A stretch of 64,000 bases of DNA, taken from Caprella mutica. Lineage: Eukaryota > Arthropoda > Malacostraca > Amphipoda > Caprellidae. The notes below the pieces were generated by a model. That model made no database searches, was not told where the DNA came from, and was given only the letters and a program-made list of their open reading frames with translations. The translations under genes and the position numbers were made by a program. Shown one piece after another: positions 50,501 to 60,703 of this stretch. The stretch's first letter is position 1; each line of letters begins with the position of its first letter. The stretch is from contig CANNZV010000343.1 of NCBI GenBank assembly GCA_947561585.1, forward strand, positions 339,181-403,180, read 5' to 3'.

Positions 50501-53500
50501 ATATCTACCTCATGATTATGTTCATATCTACCTCATGATGATGTTCATATCTACCTCATGATGATGTTCATATCTACCTCATGATGATGTTCATATCTAC
50601 CTCATGATTATGTTCATATCTACCTCATGATTATGTTCATATCTACCTCATGATGATGTTCATATCTACCTCATAATGATGTTCATATCTACCTCATGAT
50701 GATGTTCATATCTACCTCATGATTATGTTCATATCTACCTCATGATGATGTTCATATCTACCTCATGATGATGTTCATATCTACCTCATGATTATGTTCA
50801 TATCTACCTCATGATGATGTTCATATCTACCTCATGATGATGTTCATATCTACCTCATGATTATGTTCATATCTACCTCATGATTATGTTCATATCTACC
50901 TCATGATGATGTTCATATCTACCTCATGATGATGTTCATATCTACCTCATGATGATGTTCATATCTACCTCATGATGATGTTCATATCTACCTCATGATG
51001 ATGTTCATATCTACCTCATGATGATGTTCATATCTACCTCATGATGATGTTCATATCTACCTCATGATGATGTTCATATCTACCTCATGATGATGTTCAT
51101 ATCTACCTCATGATGATGTTCATATCTACCTCATGATGATGTTCATATCTACCTCATGATGATGTTCATATCTACCTCATGATGATGTTCATATTTAAAC
51201 ATTGTTGCCCCATTTCCCTTTAATATAAAGAAAATTGAGCAACAGAGATATTTCTTATATTTTTTCAATGAGTTAGATTTTCAGTTGCGACTCTTAACAC
51301 AAATGATAGCCAATGCAAAGAGACAGCGCCATCACACGGACAGTCATTGCATCAATTGACTGTGTGGTCTTTAGATTATTTTATACAAATATCCTCCATA
51401 GGAATAATTTACTAAAATAATATCCAGGAGCGAATCATAAAATATTTCTGATAACGATTTAAAAAAATATTAATTATTTAATGTACAGGTAAAGTCTTAC
51501 ATCGGACGATCTTTAAACTACAAAGGACAAAAATTGTCCGCTCTAGCGGACTGCAGATCGCTAAACGAGCTCTTTAAATTATATGGTTTAACGAATATTT
51601 CATTCGTATACCAAGTGAAACATTGATTATATTCAGAGGTATTACAATTTACAATCAACACTTAATGTATTGTTTTTAAGATTTTCATTATTTTAGTTTT
51701 GTTACCATTTACGTCACATTTTCTATGATTAGAAAATTACAATAGAAATTTGAAAACCCACCTCTTCCCCAGTGGGACCTGGTCTGTAGCAAGGCCTTCC
51801 ACCCCACACTGGCCCTGGTGCTGCTTGGGGCCTCAGGCCTCGTGGGCACCATAGTCTTTGGCTACATTCAGGATGGGTAAGGAAAATAAAAGAGAGTAAT
51901 TAAAATATTAGTAGGTGATTTATTTCGATTTCTTTTTAGGAAAATTTATCACAATTTGATAAAATAGAAACTAGGGTAAGTTACGAATTATCGGTCAGGC
52001 TCACATCTTCGGTCATATAACAAAAACTATATAAAGATTCAAATTAAGTAAAAAATGATTTTGATATGGAGATATGAAACCGACTGATTATTCGTAAGTT
52101 GCACTAAATTGATTTGTAAATTCATTATTCAACGAAAAAATATTTGAAAAAGTATGATTTATCATTTAACTAATGATTCTTCTCTATCTCTTCCTTTTCC
52201 TCTTCAGTCTGGGTCGTCACCCTGCGTTCTACATCTACCTGACCTTGTTGTGCCTCTTTGGGGGTGCCACCGCGTGGGCCCCCTCCTTTGGGTGGTGGTT
52301 GTTGTTCAGGGTGGGGGTTGGCTTCACAGTCCCCTCTGTCATGACGACCCCCTTTGTTATGTGTGAGTTTATAGTTAGTATATAAAATGAATGAGCTTAA
52401 ACCAATTTGGTTGAATACTTTTTAAGTTATGCGAATAACAAGATTACAAATAAATATAATCCGATCAAAATATAACCTTGCGAAGATAATGATATAATAT
52501 ATAAATTAAAAAAATATGAATAATGATAGAAGCAAATTAAAGAAACATTAAAATTGAAACAAAATATAAACTCATTTGTAATCTGTAGTTTTAAATCTAA
52601 TAAAAAATTGAAGATTAATTTGAAATATACAAATTAATAGGATGCTGTATTTTAATCCATAAAAATAAAACTTGGTATATATTTATTGTGAAATAAATAA
52701 TTCGATATCAAAATAAAATGTTTATATATAAATATAAATCTATTTGTTCAATTTGACATTTCAGTAATTTGGTACAAACTCTGCGGTATTTTCTACTAAT
52801 ATTTCACTTACTTTTTATCGTTTTATCTCATTTGTAATGTGAAGCTATTTGATGTACCTAATTAAATTTTAATATAAAGTACGTTTCTCGTTATCGGACG
52901 ATAAACGATTTCCAATAATTAAAATGAAAGTTGAAAAATAATTATTATATAGGTTTTTCTTACATCGTCGAAAAAGTTGACGGTTCAATAACTCGGAACT
53001 TGCCCTATATGGAAAAAACCGAAATGAAAATAGTCAAACTATTAGATTTTAATATCCAATGTTCATTACAATTATTTTCTCACTCCTGGATATTATTTTA
53101 GTAATTCATTCCTATGGAGGATATTTGTATAAAATAATCCAATGACCACACAGTCAATTGATGCAATGACTGTCCTTGTGATGGCGCTGTCTCTTTGCAT
53201 TGGCTATCATTGGTGTCAAAAGTAACAACTGAAAACTAATTGAAAGGCTATAAGAAAAAATATCTCTGTTGTTTAGTTAAATTAATATTATGAAAATGAC
53301 TCGCAAAAAACCTAATCTACTTGTCACTAGATGGCGCTACAAGTATCATTCAGATGAACAAAATACGTGTATCATATCACATAATTAATTATGCTGGCTC
53401 CTTTTAAATGTTTGATTGTACTAGCACTCTACTCTAAAGACTTCAATAAGCATTTCATTAATTATTTTTTATTATTATTTCCAGCCATTGAACTGGTAGG

Positions 53501-56500
53501 ACCAAAGCAACGTACCTACACAACTGTAGTCATGAATGTAGGTGAGTGGTAGGTCATCTAATTTTGATGATAGTCCAGAACACATTCTTAAAAGAAGTAA
53601 AAACAGAAAATAATACGAAAGTATTTGTTAAAGTTTTATAATATTGAAAAATTAAATCGTATAGCAATTTCATAACAGATTCATATTATTTTTCCTATTT
53701 GTTCACATGTACATTACACATGTAAATAGTTCAAAGTGAAATCTTCTGTAGCACTTCTTTTATTGATATCCGTTTTCTATGATAAGCCACATTCGTTTTC
53801 TATGATACTTTCGTGGCAGACTTGTCTAAAAGTTCGATATCCTTTAACTCGGTTGACTGTGAAGTACTAATTTGATAATATATCCCCCACTTGTTAGGTT
53901 ACTCCAGTGGTCTCATTTTGCTGTCCATTGTGGCTTACTTCGTCAGGGACTGGAGATACTTGGCCATAGCCACGTCCTTCCCTTTCTTGGTCTTCTTCCT
54001 CGCCTTCAGGTAAAGTCCTCCTGAAGAAGGTACAGTAGCACTCCTCTATAGTGAATGAGTTAGGATGTACCTCGTATAGTGAAGTGGATAAATTTTCTTT
54101 AGTCTACGAATGAATTATCATAAGTTTTTAGAAATCTAAAGGCTATTTTATGGCAGGCTAAAGAAAATTTGTTTACTATTTGGGTATATACTAACTCAGA
54201 GGTGTTTACCTCCATATACAGCGAATACGCTACAAGTTTTTACTTAGTATTATATAAAGGGTATTTAATTACCTAGAAACTTGTAAGAATGAGAAAATAT
54301 TTATGAAAATATGTTATCATATAGTAATAGTAAATAATATTTTAAAATACATTTCTAGATTATTGCCTGAGTCGCCCCGGTGGTTAGCTGCGATGGGCCG
54401 GGTCAAGGAGGCCCAAAACATCCTGCTGAGAATAGCACGGGTAAATGGGAGGAAAATGGAGAGGACTTTCCTGGAGGATGCCTATGTGAGATAAAAAAAG
54501 TTTAAAGGGAATTTATTTTTCTTGAACATGAACATGATATTTAATCGTCCTATATTTTTATATGTAATTGTACCTATATTTATCTTTTTAAATTGTATGT
54601 GTAGCGCTCATTCGAGCATAACGTTTTTTAATTAACTTAAATATCAATAAATTAAAGTTTCTCATTCATGCTTATTCTTATGAAGAACCTATGGCCCTAG
54701 AATATAACCTAGAACACATTCTCTTAACTTGGACAGATGAAAGGTTCCCTGCAAGGACCCCACAGTTCAGAGGACAAGAACCAAAGGTCCTACGGAGTGC
54801 TGGACCTTTTCAAGACACCGAACCTAGCGAGAAAGACTCTCATTGTTACATTCATTTGGTAACTAAAACACCATTATATGGAATGCTCACTATTCATAAT
54901 ATTCGGGAATAGTGCTCAATAGTAATTTTATGTTTTATAAATATTAAAAAAATAACAGTGCAATAATATTGAAGAATATATTTTTTTTTTAATATTTGAA
55001 TATGATAAGTTTTCGAGGTACGGGAAAAATTGTTGGATCGTTCGGGAATATTGTTCATAAATGGGAAAATAACTGTCTGAATTGGGAAGGTATAGTTGAA
55101 CAAATCGTAAAAGTTATGTTACAGTAGAAATCCTTTGATTGAAAAGATTCACACTCAAAGCTTGAAAACTGAAAAAACCTTCAACGAAGAGTTTAAATGA
55201 CATCTAATAGTAGAACTCCTCTATAGTGAACTCGGTGCACGGACAACTGGTACCCGATTTCCATAATTTCGTGTTAAATGTACCTAATTATAATAACTGA
55301 ATAAAATACAAGTCCGATTTTCGAAATTTAGTTTAATCTCTTCTACCTTACATGAATTTTAGCTGTGCTAGGTTAATTAATTTTTAACTGTGTTAAGTTA
55401 AGTAAAGAAAAATAGGTAAATTTAATTAAATTAACATTGTTGGTTCTAATATATTTTTCATGTATTATGTTTCAATATATGCCATGAAATAGAAGACTCT
55501 TGAAGTGAGATCATACTAATTTTCTTATGTAGTCTATATTGTAGTCTCTATAAAAGTTCCTATTTTATCCTCATTTAAATTGTCAGTTTATGTATGTTTC
55601 ATTGCAATAAAAAAAGTTGGTTATTTTATTATGTCTTTAATTTTTATTATAATTATGTACATTTAACTAAATTTTGAAAATCGGACTTGAACTTTATTCA
55701 GTTTTTATAATTAGGTACATTTAACACGAAATTTTGAAAATCGGGTACCAGTTGTCCGGGTACGAGTTGTCCTGTATACCAGTTGTCCTGTATACCAGTT
55801 GTCCGGGTACGAGTTGTCCTAGAGCCGGTTATGCTCTTCAATTACGAGGTCTTAGATTTTGTGTTAGGTTGGCTCGTAGGCTTCATTTACTATCACCTCT
55901 TCATTTTCCTCTTCCATCCGTGAGTGCAGCCACTTGTGCTTGTGTCCCTTTTTGTTACATTCCTTGGTAAGTGACTGCATTTACGGAGTAGCTTTTCTGC
56001 ATTCATGAGCTTGTCACTGACTCTGGTAAGTGACTTAGTTGATGGAGGCACTTTCCTTTCTGACTGCTTCTTAATTTCCTTTTGACATCAGCGATATGGC
56101 CTTTAGGTCCGAAGCAGACGTTAAATCCCTTCTAAATTAATTAGTGAATGAGTTAGGATGTGCCCCGTATAGTGAACAAATCTTCTTCAGTCTGACATAA
56201 AATAGCCCTTAGTTTCCTAAAAACTGATCGTAATTCTTGGCAGAATAAATAAAATTTGTTCGCTATTCAGGCTACATACTAACTCATTCACTATAGAAGA
56301 GTTTATTATAGAAGTTCTACTGTATATCATTGCATCGGTTTGATGATGATTTAAATGATGTAAATGTTTCAGGTTCACGAATACCTCAGTGTACGTTGGT
56401 CTCTCGTACTACGCCCCAGCACTGGGTGGTGACGCCTACCTTAACTTCTTCCTAGCAGGTGTGGCAGAACTCCCCACTTACCTGTTCCTGTGGGTGTCCA

Positions 56501-57943
56501 TGGAGTACTGGGGCAGACGGTGGACCCTTTGCTTCTCAATGGTGGTGGGGGGGTTGGCCTGCATAGCCACTGTATTAACAACTAACTGTGAGTCTGACAG
56601 TCTTAAGGGCCGTACACAGGTAGGGTTTTTTAAGTCTTTCCACCAGACTTTTTGCAAAGCTCCTCCTACTTTTTCCACAAGAATATAAGAAAAAACGATA
56701 AAATTGTTATTTATTTTAATTGGTATCAACTGAAATAAATAATTATTATATCGTTTTCTCTTATATTCTCGTGGAAAAAGTAGGAGGAGCTTAGCAAAAA
56801 GTCTGGTGGAAAGACTTAAAAAACCCTACGTGTGTACGGCCCTATATAGGGTAAACACTCTATCCAACATTTTGTGAGTTTTACTTCAATTACGTTCACT
56901 CAATCTTGACTTCTCAATGCGTAAAGGGTGTATCTGACGATAGAGCCTTACCAACTAGTGTTAGATAGATACTTTATCTATTGGCTCTACTGATATGAAG
57001 ATAGACGTTACAAATTATCGGTCAGTTTCACATCTTCGGTAATATAAGAAAAAAACGATATTATAGTTGGTATTCATGTCCAAAAAAAAAAAAATTCTAC
57101 ACCAATTATTGTACATTTTTTTTCATATGACCGAAAATGTGAAATGACCGATAATTCGTGGCTTACCCAATAAGCATTTACATAACTATAAGAGTGTTTA
57201 TTGTCACTATTGCCACAGCTCACTCGAGTACCCTAGCGCTGTACTGCATCGGTAAGTTCGGGATCTCCTCATCTTTTGTGGTGCTGCCCCTGATGGCCTC
57301 TGAGATTTACCCCACTGTGGTGAGGGGCCTGGGGCTGTCTGTGTCTGCCATGGCGGGGATGATAGGCCCCGTGGTGGTGCCCCTCATCAACTATCTGGTC
57401 AGCAATTGAAATAACATTTGAATATAAGTGTAATTAATTTTTAAAAGTAGATCTGTTCTAATTTCCCCCCCCCCCAGGGTAAGGATATGATGGTGCTCCC
57501 CCTGATTATAATGGGGGTGCTGCTTGTGGTGGGGGGACTGTTCGCCCTGCTTCTCCCCGAGACTCTCCACCAGCCTCTCCCCAACACTCTAGAGGATGGA
57601 GAGAACTTTGGCAAAAACTTTGGGGAATTTTTCTGTGTTTGTTGCCCCGAAAGGTGAGAAAACACATTCACTGTGCACTTTATTTACAACTATTGGTGGT
57701 TGTTTTACCCCTTTATTGTGTAGTTTATTTACAACTATTGATTGTGGTTGTTTTAATCTTTCATTTAATATTCACATTTTAAAATAGTATATTTCATATT
57801 AGAATACTCCCTATTTTTATTAAGTGATTTTTATTTCTATTTTTAGGAATGAAATAAAACTAAGAAACAACGAAGAAGAAGAAGTGGAGCTGATGAATAG
57901 AGGAAAGAAGATAGAAATTAGAGAAAGGAGAATAGAAGAATGA
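47532..57943 (+). CDS. SLC22-family organic cation/anion transporter (major facilitator superfamily)
   Basis: Thirteen exons: 47532-47737, 47936-48006, 48295-48374, 51773-51876, 52208-52362, 53485-53541, 53898-54009, 54359-54485, 54737-54858, 56373-56587, 57219-57397, 57478-57653, 57847-57943. All are GT-AG and in phase, 566 residues, normal for the family. After TM1 comes the large extracellular loop with conserved cysteines, including CTVGWTYD and EWDLVC (to residue 124). The loop after TM2 has DGLGRH (153-158), the MFS signature. LLPESPRWL (263-271) is the SLC22 hallmark before the central cytoplasmic loop. YWGRR follows TM8, and the C-terminal half ends in [14 protein letters not shown], also typical. 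The acidic/basic tail is cytoplasmic. The protein should sit in the plasma membrane with 12 helices and move small organic ions. Insect Orct and carcinine transporters belong here, but the substrate cannot be assigned. Introns 3, 5, 7, 9 and 10 carry repeats. Confidence 0.95.
48864..48977. repeat. 17-bp minisatellite in SLC22 intron 3, about 7 copies
   Basis: The unit TAGCTAGGTAGTACTGG is repeated with almost no variation. Confidence 0.93.
49530..49872. repeat. 12-bp minisatellite in SLC22 intron 3, about 28 copies
   Basis: The unit TAGTTAACACAG contains the palindrome GTTAAC every 12 bp. Apparent open frames on both strands are repeat artefacts. Confidence 0.95.
49985..51194. repeat. 23-bp minisatellite in SLC22 intron 3, about 52 copies
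   Basis: The unit CTCATGATGATGTTCATATC plus TAC has ATAATGATG and GATTATG variants, some spread in clusters. Confidence 0.95.
51225..51440. repeat. Inverted repeat, left copy (SLC22 intron 3)
   Basis: About 210 bp containing GCAAAGAGACAGCGCCATCA and ATACAAATATCCTCCATAGG. It matches 53085-53285 in inverted orientation with few differences. Confidence 0.85.
51974..52104. mobile_element. TA-type MITE in SLC22 intron 4
   Basis: GGGTAAGTTACGAATTATCG at the left, inverted decayed right end. It lies 103 bp before exon 5. Confidence 0.7.
52878..53007. mobile_element. Degenerate TA-type MITE in SLC22 intron 5
   Basis: Only the ends (GTTATCGGACG; CAATAACTCGGAACTTGCCC) still resemble the family. Confidence 0.5.
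53085..53285. repeat. Inverted repeat, right copy (SLC22 intron 5)
   Basis: Reverse complement of 51225-51440 (TGATGGCGCTGTCTCTTTGC, CCTATGGAGGATATTTGTAT). Together the copies bracket exons 4 and 5. Confidence 0.85.
54032..54215. mobile_element. Pogo-like MITE, right end truncated, SLC22 intron 7
   Basis: Left end CAGTAGCACTCCTCTATAG matches 18913-19133. The right arm fades at ACTAACTCAGAGGTGTTTAC without the final CTACTG. Confidence 0.65.
55241..55757. mobile_element. Foldback element inside the split MITE
   Basis: About 90-bp arms begin GGACAACTGGTACCCGATTT and end in the complementary AAATCGGGTACCAGTTGTCC. Right of it, TACGAGTTGTCC and TACCAGTTGTCC motifs repeat to about 55820. Confidence 0.75.
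55818..56010. repeat. Dispersed repeat, inverted relative to 58425-58570
   Basis: The block containing CATCCGTGAGTGCAGCCACT and TTACGGAGTAGCTTTTCTGC is found again in reverse orientation at 58425-58570. No open frame is shared, so I cannot call it transposase-derived. Confidence 0.75.
56606..56843. mobile_element. Complete MITE of the GGGCCGTACAC family, SLC22 intron 10
   Basis: Inverted ends AGGGCCGTACACAGGTAGGG and CCTACGTGTGTACGGCCCT. It begins 18 bp after the exon 10 donor. Flanks TTA and ATA suggest a 3-bp duplication. Confidence 0.8.
57003..57172. mobile_element. TA-type MITE before SLC22 exon 11
   Basis: GTTACAAATTATCGGTCAGT at the left and CGATAATTCGTGGCTTACCC at the right are inverted. 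Ends 47 bp before exon 11. Confidence 0.65.
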
Positions 57944-58083
57944 AGTAATTATATATACTACAATAAGAGTCTGTCTGTCTGTCTGTCCGAAGCCTTAGAG
58001 GAAAGCATCAAAACTAATATTAATTGAATCCACATTCAATTTCTATCGAAAAAACATTATTTTTAACGGGAAAGTACACTAGT

Positions 58084-58089
58084 AATAAA
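58084..58089 (+). promoter_or_regulatory. Candidate polyadenylation signal of the SLC22 gene
   Basis: AATAAA about 140 bp after the stop at 57943. Tentative because the hexamer is frequent in AT-rich DNA. Confidence 0.35.
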
Positions 58090-58424
58090 ATACTTAATCG
58101 TTTTGACTTTTGACAGTCAAGAAGAAATTGTTTTAATTCAGTATATATTTATATGTAATTATAATAATTAACCATTAAATTATTTGAATTCTCAATAGAT
58201 GAACAAGTAAAAAAATAGTAATTTAATTTAAAAAATATTGATGCAAATGTAAAATTATTTTTTGTTTGTTACACTTCACTTGAAAATAACGACTGAGTAA
58301 TCAAAACTAAAAGTATTGAAGTGGATTGTAACTTTACTCTGTATAATAACTATAGCTTCAATTTAGTAGGGGTTTAACGTCTGTTTTGGAATCTACCACA
58401 TCTACCACCGTCGGTGACAATGCT

Positions 58425-58570
58425 CGTGGATGCAGAAAAGCTACTCCGTGAATGCAGTCACTTACCAAGGAATGTGACGAAAAGAGACACAAGCACCAGT
58501 GGCTGCACTTACGGATGGAAGAGGAAAATGAAGAGGTGATAGTATATGAAGCCTATGAGTCTACCTAAAA
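58425..58570. repeat. Dispersed repeat, inverted partner of 55818-56010
   Basis: Contains GCAGAAAAGCTACTCCGTGA and AGTGGCTGCACTTACGGATG, the complement of the block in SLC22 intron 9. Confidence 0.75.
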
Positions 58571-59477
58571 TGCCTATCAGACAAAATGTTTATTGAACTT
58601 AGGGCGTTTATGCACATCGTTTTCGACTCTGAGGAAATTAGTGTTAAACACATTTCATACGTATCCATGTTGAGGGACGATTTTGGAGCGTTGAAAACGC
58701 TGGTGTGACATCACCCAAATGTCTAACAGAAAAAATGCCTAAAGTGCATAGTAAACTTATTTCCGATATTGGAATTATGGGAATTTTTTTATAATTTCAA
58801 ATAAGTGAGAGTTTTGTCTCAGTGAGAGTTTATTTAATCACTATCACAATGAATAGGAACATTTGTACCTCAGCGTGCTTAGTGTACACACTGTCTTATT
58901 TCGCTGTGTTTGTGATTTAGCACTAAAGTGTTTATTCTATTTAACAAATCACTTAAATAATAATTTTCCTCTATTTTGAGTTTTTTATTAGATAATAATC
59001 ATCTCAATCTATTTTGACTTTAAAATAGTGTTTATTTTATTAGACAGGTGTCATATCTTCTTCGATTTCTGTTTTTAAAATATTTCCTTATTTCATTAGA
59101 TAGCTATAATCATCTTAATCTAAAAAGTGATGTTCATTATTGCTTTTCAAGTTCTAAAGCAGGTAGGGTAATTTCAATGTTAATATTAATTAGTACTGAC
59201 ATGCAATTAACTACCCTGGTTATAAAAAAAACCGCTGTTATTTGTATTATTTAACATCCTTAGTATTAGAAGTTCCGTTGTAATTTTTTCTACTGTATCT
59301 TTTTTTAATTGTAACTGAGATGAAGTATAAAGTGTTGATTAAGGTTCAATACAGATATCACTTTAATATTTTCCATTCGGCACTCTTATTTAAATATATG
59401 GACTTTATTCTTCTATTCTCTTTCATACATTCTTTAATGTCATTATTCTATTTTTATATTCTATACTCATATATTTT

Positions 59478-59650
59478 GTCCATTATGCATTTTGTCCGTT
59501 AGGCATTTTGTCCATTACTCATTTTGTCCGTTATGCATTGTGTCCGTTATGCATTTTGTCCATTACACATTTTGTCCGTTATGCATTTTGTCCGTTATGC
59601 ATTTTGTCCATTACACATTTTGTCCGTTATGCATTTTGTCCGTTAGGCAC
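59478..59650. repeat. 16-bp minisatellite (CATTTTGTCCGTTATG type), about 10 copies
   Basis: Copies alternate between TTTTGTCCATTA and TTTTGTCCGTTA. Overlapping short frames are repeat artefacts. Confidence 0.92.
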
Positions 59651-60410
59651 TCTGTTTTACTACCACCTAACACAAACTTTAGTGTTTTTCTTATTTCTAA
59701 AGAAGGTTAAATGACAAGAAAAATCAACCAAACGTTTTTTTATATATTTTAGTTCAAATTTTTTTCAGTTATAAATGAGCATTTTAAGTTTATATATTTT
59801 ACATGTTTTAATACACAGCTACAGCTAATATGGCGAATGGCTATCTATTATGTACAATTAATCTGTTTTATTATCTTTATGAATTTTAATTGGCAGATTA
59901 TTTTTATAAATATCTTATCAATGATAAAATGATCTATTGGTTAGTAATTAATGCATTTAATAGTTAAAACAATTGAATATATTTACAATCTATTTTCTAT
60001 TTATTTTTAATGTCTGATTTAAGATTTATAAAGAATAAATGAAATAAATATCATAGTTACATTATTCCAATTTTATCCTAATTTTTCAATTGAATTCATT
60101 ATCGAATTTATGTGGCACCTCTAAGGTTAGAAACTTAAAGGTTACTACCACTAAGAATAGATTTTAAAATATTGTTCCTTGCTGGTAAGTTTTTTAGGAT
60201 ATAAGGTTACTAGCTCATTGATTGGCTAGGGAGATAGACCAATGAGTGTAACGGGAGCGTACCCGCAAGCCCCCCCCCCCCCCTCAATACCAAGTCATTA
60301 AATAATAATGAAGTGCGCAGTACACAAACTACATTACAGCCATACATGTTCAGAGTTTCAAAATTCTTATTATTGGAAATGTGATTTAATATAGCTCGTA
60401 ACTATATTCA

Positions 60411-60484
60411 AGGAGGAGGAGGAGTCAACATGAGGCGGAGCACTAACGGTTTAGTGCTCCGCCCTTCTGTTGGCTCCTCCTCCT
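60411..60484. repeat. GC-rich hairpin, about 74 bp
   Basis: AGGAGGAGGAGGAGTCAACA and the complement-like TGTTGGCTCCTCCTCCT enclose an inner stem GGCGGAGCACTAA / TTAGTGCTCCGCC with a loop of a few bases. It stands out against the AT-rich surroundings. Confidence 0.75.
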
Positions 60485-60703
60485 AGACGACCAATCAGAG
60501 AAGAGTTTTCGTTAAAAACTTAATATGTAAGAGCATTATTCTTGCAACACTGTATCGATATAAACTTATGCGGTAGAGACAGTATCTCAAAAACCTTATG
60601 CGCTGTTTATTACAGTTTTAAAATTTTAGACGGAACAAACGTCACCTTTTTGGGCACACTGTCGAATTTTATTAATTCATTATTCGAGAACTAGCGGTGT
60701 GGT

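Larger units (their letters stand above)
55209..56324. mobile_element. Pogo-like MITE split by later insertions, SLC22 intron 9
   Basis: Left part (GTAGAACTCCTCTATAGTGAA, 55210-55230) and right part (56135-56324, ending GTTCTACTG) are two pieces of the same MITE family separated by about 0.9 kb of other repeats. Confidence 0.6.
58571..60703. other. Intergenic between SLC22 and the minus-strand membrane protein
   Basis: AT-rich. Holds the 16-bp array at 59478-59650, a C-run near 60270, a fragment near 60290-60345 resembling the inside of the 14767-15457 foldback element, and a strong hairpin at 60411-60484. No gene supported. Confidence 0.55.

Noticed and set aside
58420..58570. Possible transposase fragment
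   Set aside because: The repeat has no open frame shared by both copies and no recognisable catalytic motif.
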